Assembly: GCA_041725935.1 (NCBI GenBank)
Contig: JBGRQD010000002.1
Span: 1 to 64,000 of the forward strand
DNA from: Marivita sp041725935
Lineage (GTDB): Bacteria > Pseudomonadota > Alphaproteobacteria > Rhodobacterales > Rhodobacteraceae
Direction: 5' to 3'
Length of the DNA: 64,000 bases
Below the pieces are notes generated by a model. The model did no database searches. It was not told where the DNA came from and saw only the letters and a list, made by a program, of their open reading frames with translations. Position numbers and translations under genes: made by a program. Position 1 is the stretch's first letter. Each line of letters begins with the position of its first letter. Positions 7,406-18,715 of this stretch are shown piece by piece.

Positions 7406-9118
7406 ATGGAACGCGAAATGTCTGGCAACCCAAGATCAAATGAAGGATCGCCAAAAGCAACCTTATTTCTTGGCGTTTCGCTTTATGCGCTTGCCAGCTA
7501 TTGGCCGGACCTGTTCGGTATCACGCCAAGCGCGGTTGATCATTTCTACAGCGGCATATTTGCCTTCATCGGCGGTTACACGGCCCTTCTGGGCGCGCTG
7601 GGCACCTATCGCGCATGGATGATGGGTGAGAAGCGCAAGGCGACGACACAAACTTCCGGCACCTTCGGCACGGCGGCGTTTGCAACACTTGATGAGTGTG
7701 AAGCAGCTGGCCTTCTTGATCCTGAAGGGCTCTATCTCGGCCTGCTAGAAAGTCAGCCGCTGTTTTACAGCGGCAAAGCCCACCTGTTGACCTGTGCGCC
7801 TGCGCGCAAGGGCAAAGGCATCGGCGTCGTCATCCCGAACTTGTTGCACTTTCAAGGCTCGGTGATTGTCACCGATCCCAAGGGCGAACTTGCTGCGGTC
7901 ACAGCGCAGCATCGCAGCGAACGGCTAGGTCAGGATGTGGCCGTGTTCAATCCGTGGGGCCTGCATGGCTTGCCGCAGCAGCGGATCAATCCGCTTGAGA
8001 ACATCATCGCGCTTGCCGCTGATCCTGCCTTGCAGCGCGGCTTGACCGATGAGGTCACGGCCATTGCCATGCAACTTTATCCGGAGCCTGAAGACACGCG
8101 GAACCGCTATTTTCGGGAAGGCTCGCGCGGCATCATGCGCGCGGTGTTGCTCTATCTCGCGCTTGAGAAGCCCTCTCTGTGCACCCTGCCTGAGATGTGG
8201 CGGATCATTGCCAACCCGCTGCGCCTTGAGCGCGCGGTCGAGGTCATGCGCAAGTTAGATGCGCTTGGCGGCATCCTTGCTGATCTTGGCGATGATCTGG
8301 CGCACCAGATGAAGGACAATGCCGATCTGTTCGGTGATTTCCGCGCGGGAGCTGTCCAGCAACTCTCCATCTTTGAGCCTGGCGGTTATCTGGCCGATGC
8401 GGTGAGCGCATCAGACATTGCGCTGGCTGATCTGAAGAGCGGCAATGTCAGCCTGTATCTGGCCTTTCCGCCGGATCGCATCCTCTCGCACGGCGCGGCA
8501 CTCGGTCTGATCGTCAATCAGGCGATCACAGCCGTCGCCCGCTCCCCTGAGAAGGGCAAGGTGCTGTTCATGCTCGATGAGTTTGCCAATCTGGGCAAAC
8601 TCTCGGGGCTTGCTGAAAGCCTGACGGCATTGCCTGGGCTGGGCGTGCGCGTGTGGATGATCGTTCAAGAGATGGCAGAGATTGTGCGCCTTTACGGCCC
8701 GCACACAGCCAAGACGATCCAGTCGCAAGCCGAAGTGCGGCAGTTCTTCGCCGTCAATAGTGACGAGCTAGCGCAAGGTCTCTCGCGCGCGCTTGGCCAA
8801 AAGACGGTGAAAACCGTCAGCCATAACCTTGGGCGTCATGAGACGGACGAGATCGGCGAAAGCCTCTCTGAGTCCGGTCAGCCGCTGATACGCGCTGAAG
8901 ACATCATGCAGCTCGGGCCAACGCAGCAGCTCCTGCTGGTCAGTGGCATCAACGGCGTCAGTGCGATCCTTGGGGAGCGCATGCCGTTCTGGTTCATCGC
9001 GCCGTGGCGCGAATGGGCATCGAGCAACCCCGTTGAGGGCGACTATCCGGCAGTGAACCCGATCAAAGAGCTTCGCTACAGCCTTTTGGAAACGAATGAA
9101 GAAAGGGCATCGATATGA
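7406..9118 (+). CDS. VirD4/TraG-family type IV coupling protein
   Basis: Hexameric inner-membrane ATPase that brings a relaxase-DNA complex to a conjugation channel. The 570-residue frame has two N-terminal membrane segments (about 18-33 and 46-66). The Walker A region is the TraG form CAPARKGKGIGVVIPNLL (about 130-147), followed by VIVTDPKGE, and Walker B is LFMLDEFANLGKL near residue 390. ATG 7406 is used here; ATG 7418 is an equally possible start. It heads a plus-strand set with three small genes and the recombinase, and its stop overlaps the next ATG. I see no relaxase or channel gene in the window, so it may serve a helper element, have partners to the left, or be a remnant. Confidence 0.88.
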   Translation: MEREMSGNPRSNEGSPKATLFLGVSLYALASYWPDLFGITPSAVDHFYSGIFAFIGGYTALLGALGTYRAWMMGEKRKATTQTSGTFGTAAFATLDECEAAGLLDPEGLYLGLLESQPLFYSGKAHLLTCAPARKGKGIGVVIPNLLHFQGSVIVTDPKGELAAVTAQHRSERLGQDVAVFNPWGLHGLPQQRINPLENIIALAADPALQRGLTDEVTAIAMQLYPEPEDTRNRYFREGSRGIMRAVLLYLALEKPSLCTLPEMWRIIANPLRLERAVEVMRKLDALGGILADLGDDLAHQMKDNADLFGDFRAGAVQQLSIFEPGGYLADAVSASDIALADLKSGNVSLYLAFPPDRILSHGAALGLIVNQAITAVARSPEKGKVLFMLDEFANLGKLSGLAESLTALPGLGVRVWMIVQEMAEIVRLYGPHTAKTIQSQAEVRQFFAVNSDELAQGLSRALGQKTVKTVSHNLGRHETDEIGESLSESGQPLIRAEDIMQLGPTQQLLLVSGINGVSAILGERMPFWFIAPWREWASSNPVEGDYPAVNPIKELRYSLLETNEERASI

Positions 9119-9474
9119 ACAAGTTCAAGGTCGAGGTCATGGGCGGCAGGCCGCCACGGCCTCCTGAAGGCCCGATCAAGCGCCTGCGCCGCCTCATTGG
9201 CGGGGCGGTTCGGTTCGCGCTGTTAAGGCCGAAACGCTTTCTTCTGACGGGTCTTGTTGGCTTCGTGCTGCTGGTCGGCACGCCGCATGTCGGCTGGGAC
9301 TATCAGTGTCGGCATGCCGTCTATGGATATGGCGGCTGCGAGTCCGCGCGCTGGTGCGCCTATTACGGCGTCCAGGGCCGCCGCGTCATCTGGCCGGAAT
9401 ACGGCGAGCACTGCTCGCTCGTGAAATTTCTAACACTCAACTGGAACGACATCATCGAAAGGAACACACAATGA
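9115..9474 (+). CDS. Small membrane protein coupled to the TraG-like gene
   Basis: A 119-residue protein whose ATG overlaps the coupling-protein stop. It has a basic N-terminus (PIKRLRRLIGGAVRFALLRPKR), one hydrophobic segment at about 43-56 (LLTGLVGFVLLVGT), then a Cys/Trp/Tyr-rich part with Cys residues near 65, 75, 81 and 100 that could form disulfides outside the membrane. I do not recognise the family. The coupling suggests it works with the TraG-like ATPase, or is at least co-produced with it. Confidence 0.7.
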   Translation: MNKFKVEVMGGRPPRPPEGPIKRLRRLIGGAVRFALLRPKRFLLTGLVGFVLLVGTPHVGWDYQCRHAVYGYGGCESARWCAYYGVQGRRVIWPEYGEHCSLVKFLTLNWNDIIERNTQ

Positions 9475-9767
9475 CGAAGCGAAAGGCACAAACAATGCAG
9501 AAATTACTTTTGGCCCTCGAACTTGGCCCGGATTACACGATGAAGCTGGAACGACTTGCCGACCTCATGTCCTGTGAGGATCGCGCAAAATTTGCGGGAC
9601 TACTTGTTGCCCGCTCCCTCGATGAACTCGAAGAAGACATCCAAAAATGGATATTTGTGAGGTCGGACTACGACTACATCCTGCGAAACAAGGGATATGT
9701 GCTTGAAATTTCTCCCGAGCTTCACGCGTCAAAAATCGATGATTATGACGACGGCATTCCCTTCTAA
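9471..9767 (+). CDS. Hypothetical acidic protein of the island
   Basis: A 98-residue protein from ATG 9471, with a good AAAGGAA ribosome-binding site about 8 nt upstream and a 4-nt overlap with the preceding stop. It is mostly helical (LLALELGPDYTMKLERLADLMS, then RSLDELEEDIQKW) with an acidic end (DDYDDGIPF). No recognised domain. It belongs to the coupling-protein transcription unit. Confidence 0.65.
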   Translation: MTKRKAQTMQKLLLALELGPDYTMKLERLADLMSCEDRAKFAGLLVARSLDELEEDIQKWIFVRSDYDYILRNKGYVLEISPELHASKIDDYDDGIPF

Positions 9768-9853
9768 CCCACGGAATTTGCGGGTTTTCAAGAAAAAATG
9801 GTAAAATGAAAGTGGGTATTAAGAAATGCCCACTTCTCATTTGGAGAAAGATG

Positions 9854-10180
9854 ATGAAAGAGGATTTTAATACTTTAGGGCGCGAAATTGTGCTCGAAAA
9901 TATGACTGCACCTACCAAGCCGATATTGACCGTCGATGTCGAGAAATATCAGGCGTACCTCGATGGTGCGGACATGACAGAGGCTCAGAAGGCTGAGTTT
10001 CTGGAAGCGATGTGGTCCATCATCGTATCCTTCGTTGATCTCGGCTTTGGCGTCCACCCGCTGCAAGAGGTATGTGGAGAAAATGCCGATTGTGACAGTA
10101 AAAGTGCCAAAAATGACTTCGATATGATAGGTTCTGATACAGTCAACAAAGAAGAATTGGATAATAATTTCAAGCCTTAA
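9854..10180 (+). CDS. Conserved hypothetical protein upstream of the recombinase
   Basis: Starting at ATG 9854 (GGAG 7 nt upstream) the product has 108 residues; ATG 9851 is an alternative. A helical segment (TEAQKAEFLEAMWSIIVSFVDLGFGVHPLQEVCG) is flanked by a Pro/Thr-rich N-terminus and an acidic Asn/Asp/Ser-rich tail. The gene is AT-rich compared with the chromosome. I recall similar short proteins beside recombinases on mobile elements, so it could be an excision or accessory factor, but I see no DNA-binding motif. It ends 19 nt before the recombinase start. Confidence 0.65.
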   Translation: MKEDFNTLGREIVLENMTAPTKPILTVDVEKYQAYLDGADMTEAQKAEFLEAMWSIIVSFVDLGFGVHPLQEVCGENADCDSKSAKNDFDMIGSDTVNKEELDNNFKP

Positions 10181-10199
10181 CGGGCTTGTGGAGGCGATG

Positions 10200-11915
<1,716 letters not shown>

Positions 11916-11929
11916 CCGAAACGCACCGC

Positions 11930-14077
11930 TTAACTTGCGGCTTTCAGCTCAAGACGGCGCTTGTGCAGCACCGGCTCGGTATAACCCGAGGGCTGAACAC
12001 GGCCGGCGAAGACCAGATCACAGGCTGCGGTGAAGGCGATGCTGTCGAAACCGGGGGCCATGGGATGATAGGCCGGATCACCCGCGTTTTGCCCATCCAC
12101 CACGGCGGCCATACGCTGCATGATCTCCATCACGTCGTCCTTGGAAACGATGCTGTGGTGCAGCCAATTGGCGATGTGCTGGGCGGAAATCCGGCAGGTG
12201 GCGCGGTCTTCCATCAGGCCCACGTTGTTGATGTCCGGCACCTTTGAGCAGCCCACGCCCTGATCGACCCAGCGCACCACGTAGCCCAGGATACCCTGCG
12301 CGTTGTTCTCGACTTCGCGGGTGATCTGGTCTTTCGACCATTTCTGGAAGGCCGCCATCGGGATGTCGAGGATCGTGTCCACATGCGCCCGGCGTCCCCC
12401 CTTGCGCAGCTTGGCCTGCACGGCGAACACATCGACCTTGTGATAATGCAGCGCGTGCAGCGTGGCCGCCGTGGGCGACGGCACCCAGGCGCAATTGGCG
12501 CCGCTCTTGGGATGTTCGATCTTCTGTTCCAGCATCGCGGCCATCATGTCGGGCATGGCCCACATGCCCTTGCCGATCTGCGCCTTGCCGGACAGGCCAC
12601 ATTCCAGCCCGATATCGACATTGCGGTTCTCGTAGCCACCGATCCACGCCTTGCGCTTGATGAAATCCTTGCGGCTGAAGGGGCCCGCTTCCATCGAGGT
12701 GTGGATCTCGTCGCCGGTGCGGTCGAGAAAGCCGGTGTTGATGAAGGCCACACGGTGCTTGGCGGCGCGGATGCATTGTTTCAGGTTCACCGACGTGCGG
12801 CGTTCCTCGTCCATGATGCCCAGCTTGACGGTGTATTGCGGCAGGCCCAGCGCCTGTTCAACAAAGGTGAAGGTTTCGTCGGCGAACGCCACCTCGTCCG
12901 GACCGTGCATCTTGGGTTTGACCACGTAGACCGATCCGTTGTGCGAATTGCGCAGACCTTCGGTCTTTTGCAGGTCATGCTTGGCGATCAGCGTGGTGAT
13001 CATGGCGTCCATCAGACCTTCGAAGATCTCGGACCCGTCGCGCAGCAGGATCGCCGGGTTGGTCATCAGGTGGCCGACATTGCGCACCAGCATCAGCGCG
13101 CGGCCCTTGATCGTGACAGTGCCACCCTCGGGCGCGGTATAGGTCAGATCGGGGTTGAGGACGCGGGTGACGGTCTTGCCGCCCTTCTCGAAGCTGTCCT
13201 GCAGATCGCCCTTCATCAGCCCAAGCCAGTTGGCATAGGCCAGCGTCTTGTCCTCGGCATCGACGCAGGCCACGGAATCCTCGCAATCCATGATCGCGGA
13301 CACGGCGCTTTCAAGACGGACATCGGCCAAACCGGCCTGATCGCGGCTGCCGATGAAATGCGTGCGGTCGAAGACCAGTTCGACATGCAGCCCGTTGTTG
13401 CGCAGCAGCACCGCGTCAGGCGCTTTCGGATGGCCCTTGTAGCCGATGAATTTCTCCGGCTGCGCCAGGGGCATGTCGTCGATCAGCAGCGCACCGTTGT
13501 TGACGTAGTATCGGCGCACATCGGCATGGCTGCCGCCGTCGATCGGGAACGCCTCGTCGAGGAAGACACGGGCGCGGGCGACGACGCGGGCGCCCCGGCC
13601 CTTGTCATAGCCACCTTTGGGCGCGGGTGTGCCCATGGCGTCGGTGCCATAGAACCCGTCGTACAGACTGCCCCAGCGGGCATTCGCGGCGTTCAACGCG
13701 TAGCGTGCGTTCGTGATCGGCACAACAAGCTGCGGACCGGGAACCGAGGCGAATTCGGGATCTGTGTTCTGCGTCTCGATCTCGAAATCATCACCTTCGG
13801 GGAGCAGGTAGCCGATCTCGGACAGGAAGGTTTTGTAGGCCTCGTGGTCATGCGGCTGGTTGCGATGGCGGATATGCCACTCGTCGATCTGTTTCTGCAG
13901 CGTTTCGCGGGTTTCGAGCAGGACGGCGTTCTTGGGCCCGTATTCATGCGCAAGCGTGGAGAACGCGCTCCAGAACGCGTCAGGATCGACGCCGGTGCCG
14001 GGCAGCGCCTGCCCTTCGATGAAGTCAAGAAGCGTCTGGTCGATCTGCAATCCGTGACGGTCGATGCGTGTGCCCAT
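11930..14077 (-). CDS. glcB: Malate synthase G
   Basis: Condenses glyoxylate with acetyl-CoA to malate in the cytoplasm (glyoxylate bypass, glycolate use). The 715-residue length fits the monomeric G isoform. Family segments are clear throughout: ANARWGSLYDGFYGTDAM, the acidic EDSVACVDAEDK stretch that includes metal/substrate ligands, KMHGPDEVAFADE, IMDEERRTSVNL, and MWAMPDMMAAML. The ATG at 14077 is preceded by a GAGGGGA ribosome-binding site on the minus strand. It stands alone, with the repeat and tRNA-Arg downstream; no glycolate oxidase genes are adjacent. Confidence 0.96.
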   Translation of the reverse strand: MGTRIDRHGLQIDQTLLDFIEGQALPGTGVDPDAFWSAFSTLAHEYGPKNAVLLETRETLQKQIDEWHIRHRNQPHDHEAYKTFLSEIGYLLPEGDDFEIETQNTDPEFASVPGPQLVVPITNARYALNAANARWGSLYDGFYGTDAMGTPAPKGGYDKGRGARVVARARVFLDEAFPIDGGSHADVRRYYVNNGALLIDDMPLAQPEKFIGYKGHPKAPDAVLLRNNGLHVELVFDRTHFIGSRDQAGLADVRLESAVSAIMDCEDSVACVDAEDKTLAYANWLGLMKGDLQDSFEKGGKTVTRVLNPDLTYTAPEGGTVTIKGRALMLVRNVGHLMTNPAILLRDGSEIFEGLMDAMITTLIAKHDLQKTEGLRNSHNGSVYVVKPKMHGPDEVAFADETFTFVEQALGLPQYTVKLGIMDEERRTSVNLKQCIRAAKHRVAFINTGFLDRTGDEIHTSMEAGPFSRKDFIKRKAWIGGYENRNVDIGLECGLSGKAQIGKGMWAMPDMMAAMLEQKIEHPKSGANCAWVPSPTAATLHALHYHKVDVFAVQAKLRKGGRRAHVDTILDIPMAAFQKWSKDQITREVENNAQGILGYVVRWVDQGVGCSKVPDINNVGLMEDRATCRISAQHIANWLHHSIVSKDDVMEIMQRMAAVVDGQNAGDPAYHPMAPGFDSIAFTAACDLVFAGRVQPSGYTEPVLHKRRLELKAAS

Positions 14078-14207
14078 GGCTGTGGTCCCCTCGCTGTATA
14101 CGGCGGTATTCCATTAGGAAAAAAGTTTCCGATCCGCAACAGGTCTGGTCAGGTTTTATGACCAAAAGCGGTGTTTTGCTCAACTTGAAACTGTGGGCCG
14201 TGGGGAT

Positions 14208-14357
14208 CTAGGGCTTGGCTTTGGCCCGTCGGCACCGGTCCGAACAGTATTTCACCTCGTCCCAGACCTTTTCCCATTTCTTGCGCCATGTGAACGGCAG
14301 GCCGCAGGCGGTGCAGGTCTTGGTCGGCAGGTCGGTTTTCTTGCGCTGCTTGGGCAT
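14208..14357 (-). CDS. DUF2256 family small zinc-finger-like protein
   Basis: A 49-residue protein (MPKQRKKTDLPTKTCTACG and onward) with two Cys pairs, CTAC and CSDRC, around a Trp-rich core (FTWRKKWEKVWDEVKYC). This is the DUF2256 pattern. Its ATG overlaps the photolyase stop codon by one base (TGATG), so the two are translationally coupled. DUF2256 proteins are repeatedly encoded beside photolyase/cryptochrome genes. The function is unknown; nucleic-acid binding is plausible from the Cys pairs and high Lys/Arg content. Confidence 0.9.
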   Translation of the reverse strand: MPKQRKKTDLPTKTCTACGLPFTWRKKWEKVWDEVKYCSDRCRRAKAKP

Positions 14358-15886
14358 CACAGGTCCAGTTTCAGTTGAGCATCATCGGTTTTGGCCCGCC
14401 GCGTTTTGGAGGCCGGTTTGCGCGGTGCGCGGTCGTTCACGAAATGCCCCGCGCTGTCCTTGCGGCTGGCGTGTTTGTGGATCACGCGGCGGGTTTCAGT
14501 CCGGTCGACGCTACGGCGCATGGAAAAGATGCGATCGCGCGCAGCTCGTGCGGCCTCTGCCACGTCGATGATCGGGACGGGATAGGTTTTGCCCAACACG
14601 CGCCCCGCGCCCTCCCATGTCCAGGGTGTTTGCAGGTGTTCGTCCGGTACGTCGGCCAGTTCCGGCAGCCACGCCCGCGTGAACGCGCGTGTCGGGTCCT
14701 GATCCATCCCCTGCTTGACGGGGTTGTAGATGCGCGGCGTGTTGATGCCCGTCGTGCCCGATTGCATCTGCATCTGGCTCCAGTGGATGCCCGGTTCATA
14801 GTCGGTGAACATCCGCGCCAGATGCGGCCCGGTGCTGCGCCAGTCGAGCCAGAGATGGTAACTTGCAACGCTGACCACCATGGCCCGCATCCGGAAATTG
14901 AGCCAGCCCGTCGCGCGCAGCGACCGCATGCAGGCGTCCAGAAACGGCAACCCGGTTTCGCCGTTTTCCCACGCGTTTAGACGGCTGTGATCCGGCTCAA
15001 GCGGGCGCATCCCCTCATAGGCGCGGTGCAGGCAGCGCTGTTCGAGGGCCGGTTCATCCTCGAGCTTCTGCATGAAGTGATCGCGCCAAGCGAGCCGTGA
15101 CTGGAACGATTTGAGGCTGCCTGCCCAGCCATCCCGCGGCCCGCCCTTGATCTCGCGCTGCCGGGCTGCTGTCGCCTGCGCCACCTCGCGGATCGTGACG
15201 GTGCCCAGCGCCAGATGCGGGCTGAGGCGCGAGCAGGCGGTGGCCCCTTCGAGGGGCGAGGACATGGCACGGCGGTAGGTCTGACCGCGTTCGGTCAGGA
15301 ACCCACCGAGCAGCGACAGGGCACGGTCCCTTCCGCCGGTCTGCCTGTCCGGACAGGGATCGGGCGCGCACAGGGTCGGGACCGGCTCGGACGGCAGGGT
15401 GCAGGGCGGCAACGCCTTTGGAGCCTCGATCTGCGCCCGCGAGACAAAGGCGTTGCGCTGGCCCGCCCATCCGTCGCGCCCGCTCAGCTGGCGCACGACC
15501 CCCGATTGCGGCAGTTCGGTCCAGCGGATGCCCTGCCCCCGCGCCCATGCGCCAACCCGGTTGTCGCGGGCGAAGGTCCAGGCGTTGCCGGTCTCCTCGT
15601 GGCTGACCAGATGGTCGAACTTTGCCTTTTGGCGCACATCCTCAAGCACTTGTACCGCGTCGCCGACCCGGATCACCAGATCGCTGCCCAACCCGCGTAG
15701 GGCAGTTTGCAAATCGTTTAGGCACTCCTGCAAAAATGCAAACTGGCGGCCAGAAGTGTCGGGCAGCGCCCAATAGTCCAGCTCTACAATGTAAAGCGGC
15801 ACAAGCTTTTCGTCCCGCGCGGCAAGAGCCAGCGCCGGGTGATCATGGATGCGCAGATCGCGTTTGAACCAGAGGAGCGTTCTCAT
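14357..15886 (-). CDS. Deoxyribodipyrimidine photolyase/cryptochrome-family flavoprotein
   Basis: Likely FAD-dependent, light-driven DNA repair enzyme or blue-light receptor. I use ATG 15886 (MRTLLWFKRDLRIHDHPAL), 509 residues; a TTG at 15895 would add three. The N-terminal Rossmann-like antenna domain covers about 1-130, and the C-terminal FAD-binding helical domain contains WRDHFMQ, TGLPFLDACMRSLRATGWLNFRMR and WSQMQMQSGTTGINT followed by RIYNP. This last signature points to the subfamily associated with DUF2256 rather than classical E. coli PhrB; repair versus sensing cannot be told from sequence. A basic tail follows the FAD domain. It is divergent from pepN. Confidence 0.88.
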   Translation of the reverse strand: MRTLLWFKRDLRIHDHPALALAARDEKLVPLYIVELDYWALPDTSGRQFAFLQECLNDLQTALRGLGSDLVIRVGDAVQVLEDVRQKAKFDHLVSHEETGNAWTFARDNRVGAWARGQGIRWTELPQSGVVRQLSGRDGWAGQRNAFVSRAQIEAPKALPPCTLPSEPVPTLCAPDPCPDRQTGGRDRALSLLGGFLTERGQTYRRAMSSPLEGATACSRLSPHLALGTVTIREVAQATAARQREIKGGPRDGWAGSLKSFQSRLAWRDHFMQKLEDEPALEQRCLHRAYEGMRPLEPDHSRLNAWENGETGLPFLDACMRSLRATGWLNFRMRAMVVSVASYHLWLDWRSTGPHLARMFTDYEPGIHWSQMQMQSGTTGINTPRIYNPVKQGMDQDPTRAFTRAWLPELADVPDEHLQTPWTWEGAGRVLGKTYPVPIIDVAEAARAARDRIFSMRRSVDRTETRRVIHKHASRKDSAGHFVNDRAPRKPASKTRRAKTDDAQLKLDL

Positions 15887-16008
15887 GCAGCCCAAGCTAG
15901 CTGCGTCGCGCCGTTTGAACAGGCCGCAGGGCGCAACCCGTTTCCCTTCTTCCCAAACCCGGCATAGACATTACCTCAACACCACATGCCAAAGAACCGG
16001 AGCACCAG

Positions 16009-18558
16009 ATGAAAGACGCCGCGCCCAAGACGATCTACCTCGAGGATTACACCCCGTTCGGTTACGTGGTGGACAGCGTGCACCTCACCTTTCACCTGGC
16101 CCCGACCGCGACACGGGTGGTGAGCCGGATCGCCTTTGCGCCCAACCCGGATGCGACGGACAAGACGTTTTTCCTGCACGGCGAAGGCCTGACCCTGATC
16201 CACGCCAAGATCGACGGGGCCGAGGTAACACCTGAATTGACCAAAGACGGCCTGCGTTGTGCCGTGCCCGACACGGCTTTCGTCTGGGAGGCCGAGGTCG
16301 AGATCAGCCCGAAGACAAACACAGCGCTTGAAGGGCTTTACATGTCCAACGGCATGTATTGCACCCAATGCGAGGCGGAAGGGTTCCGCAAGATCACCTA
16401 CTATCCCGACCGCCCGGACGTGATGAGCACCTTCACTGTACGAATCGAAGGTGAAGAAAAGGTGAAGCTGTCCAATGGAAATCCGGTGGGCAGCGGTGCG
16501 GGCTGGGCAGAATGGCACGATCCCTGGCCCAAACCCGCCTACCTTTTTGCGCTGGTGGCGGGCGATCTGGTGAACCACCCCGACCGCTTCACCACCATGT
16601 CGGGCAAGGATGTGGAACTGAACATCTGGGTGCGGCCGGGCGACGAGGACAAATGCGCCTTCGGGATGGAAGCGCTCAAGAAATCAATGACTTGGGACGA
16701 AGACGTTTACGGGCGCGAATACGATCTGGACATCTTCAACATCGTCGCTGTCGACGATTTCAACATGGGCGCGATGGAGAACAAGGGGCTGAACGTGTTC
16801 AATTCCTCCTGCGTTCTGGCCTCGCCCGAAACCTCGACCGACGGCAATTTCGAAAGAATTGAAGCGATTATCGCGCATGAGTATTTCCACAACTGGACCG
16901 GCAACCGCATCACCTGCCGCGACTGGTTTCAGCTGTGTCTGAAAGAAGGTCTGACCGTCTTTCGCGACTCGCAATTCACCGCAGACATGCGCTCGGAACC
17001 GGTCAAGCGGATCAGCGATGTGATCGATCTGCGCGCGCGGCAATTCCCCGAAGATCAGGGCCCGCTCAGCCATCCGGTGCGGCCGGAGAGTTTTCAGGAA
17101 ATTAACAATTTCTACACCGCCACCATCTATGAAAAGGGTGCCGAAGTGATCGGCATGCTGAAAACGCTGGTGGGTGACGATGCTTATTCCCGTGCTCTTG
17201 ATCTTTATTTTGACCGCCATGATGGTCAGGCCTGCACCATCGAGGATTGGCTTGCCGTGTTCGAGGATGCCACGGGTCGCGACCTTGCGCAGTTCAAGCT
17301 GTGGTATTCGCAATCCGGCACCCCCCGTGTCGCCGTTTCCGAGGCGTGGAAAGACGGGGTCTATACCCTGACCTTCAAACAGCACACGCCGCCGACGCCC
17401 GGTCAGGACGTGAAAGACCCAAAGGTCATTCCGATTGCCGTGGGGCTGTTGAACCCCAATGGCGACGAGGTTGTGCCGACCCGCGTGCTCGAGATGACGC
17501 AGGCAGAGCAAAGCTTTGCCTTCGACGGGCTGGCCAGCAAACCGGTGCCATCGATCCTGCGAGGGTTTTCCGCACCGATCGTGCTCGACCGGGAGGTCAG
17601 TCGCGAGGAACGGGCCTTCCTGCTGGCGCATGACACCGACGCGTTCAACCGGTGGGAGGCGAACCGCAACCTTGCCCGCGACTGTCTTGTGGCGATGATC
17701 CGCGATGGCGCTGGTCCGGACAATGCCTGGCTCGACGGTCTGGAACGGGTGATCCGCGACGACAGCCTTGATCCTGCATTCCGGGCGCTGATGCTGTCGC
17801 TGCCGACGCAATCGGAAATGGCGCAGGTGCTGTTCGATCTGTTCACCGTGCCCGACCCCGACGCGATCTGGCAGGCCAGCGAAGACCTGCGTGGACACAT
17901 GGCAGACGCCTGGCAGGGATTTCTGCCCGATTTGCGCGCCTCGGTTGCGGTGGACGCACCCTATGCGCCCGATGCGGATCAGGCGGGCAAGCGGTCACTG
18001 GGATCGGCGCTGCTGGCCCTGCAGACCCGGCTGGATGGCGGTGCGGCGGCGCAGGCGCAGTATGGTTCGGCCGACAACATGACCCTGCAGCTATCGGCGC
18101 TGTCGCAGTTGATCTCGGCGGGCAAAGGCGATGCGGCGGTCAAGGCGTTCGAGGACCAGTGGCACTACGACCGGCTGGTCATGGACAAATGGTTCGGGTT
18201 GCAGGTCGGTATGGCGAAACCTGACGTGGCAGTCGATGTCGCCCGGAAACTGGTGCAACATCCGGCCTTCGACATGGGCAATCCGAACAGGTTCCGCGCG
18301 GTGATGGGCGGGTTCGCGATGAACCATGCCGGGTTCCACCGCAAGGACGGTGCGGGCTACGCGTTTCTTGCCGATTGGTTGATCGCGCTGGACGACCGCA
18401 ACCCGCAGACCACGGCGAGGATGTGTTCGGTGTTCCAGACATGGAAACGCTACGACACCGACCGGCAGGCTCTGATCCGGGCGGAGCTTGAACGGATCAA
18501 GGCCAAGCCGAAGCTGAGTCGCGACACTGACGAGATGGTCAGCAGAATCCTCGGCTGA
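16009..18558 (+). CDS. pepN: Aminopeptidase N (M1 zinc metallopeptidase)
   Basis: Removes N-terminal residues from peptides in the cytoplasm. 849 residues, close to the usual size. Exopeptidase motif GAMEN at 254-258 and zinc site HEYFH at 290-294, with the third zinc ligand expected in LKEGLTVF about 19 residues on. The beta-rich N-terminal domain and C-terminal helical domain (DUF3458-type) are both present. ATG 16009 follows GGAG at good spacing. Monocistronic, with 122 nt separating it from the divergent photolyase. Confidence 0.95.
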   Translation: MKDAAPKTIYLEDYTPFGYVVDSVHLTFHLAPTATRVVSRIAFAPNPDATDKTFFLHGEGLTLIHAKIDGAEVTPELTKDGLRCAVPDTAFVWEAEVEISPKTNTALEGLYMSNGMYCTQCEAEGFRKITYYPDRPDVMSTFTVRIEGEEKVKLSNGNPVGSGAGWAEWHDPWPKPAYLFALVAGDLVNHPDRFTTMSGKDVELNIWVRPGDEDKCAFGMEALKKSMTWDEDVYGREYDLDIFNIVAVDDFNMGAMENKGLNVFNSSCVLASPETSTDGNFERIEAIIAHEYFHNWTGNRITCRDWFQLCLKEGLTVFRDSQFTADMRSEPVKRISDVIDLRARQFPEDQGPLSHPVRPESFQEINNFYTATIYEKGAEVIGMLKTLVGDDAYSRALDLYFDRHDGQACTIEDWLAVFEDATGRDLAQFKLWYSQSGTPRVAVSEAWKDGVYTLTFKQHTPPTPGQDVKDPKVIPIAVGLLNPNGDEVVPTRVLEMTQAEQSFAFDGLASKPVPSILRGFSAPIVLDREVSREERAFLLAHDTDAFNRWEANRNLARDCLVAMIRDGAGPDNAWLDGLERVIRDDSLDPAFRALMLSLPTQSEMAQVLFDLFTVPDPDAIWQASEDLRGHMADAWQGFLPDLRASVAVDAPYAPDADQAGKRSLGSALLALQTRLDGGAAAQAQYGSADNMTLQLSALSQLISAGKGDAAVKAFEDQWHYDRLVMDKWFGLQVGMAKPDVAVDVARKLVQHPAFDMGNPNRFRAVMGGFAMNHAGFHRKDGAGYAFLADWLIALDDRNPQTTARMCSVFQTWKRYDTDRQALIRAELERIKAKPKLSRDTDEMVSRILG

Positions 18559-18715
18559 TCCGTTTCGGCGCGCGGCCTATCCGACACCTCCGACGAGACC
18601 GGCCAAACCCCTGCGGTCAGGCGAAAAAACCTGAGCTGGCCGGGAACCGGCGGGGGCTTGCCGGTGTTAAGGGATGAATGGCATGACTTCGCGCATGGCA
18701 GGGTGCCCCGGAATT

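Noticed and set aside
12383..14161. 592-codon plus-strand frame opposite malate synthase
   Set aside because: High GC at third positions creates long antisense frames; its composition is His/Gln/Asp-rich with no domain, while glcB is certain.
15887..16008. LexA-type box (GTTC-N7-GTTC) between photolyase and pepN
   Set aside because: Only a single GAAC is present at 15917-15920 without a correctly spaced partner.
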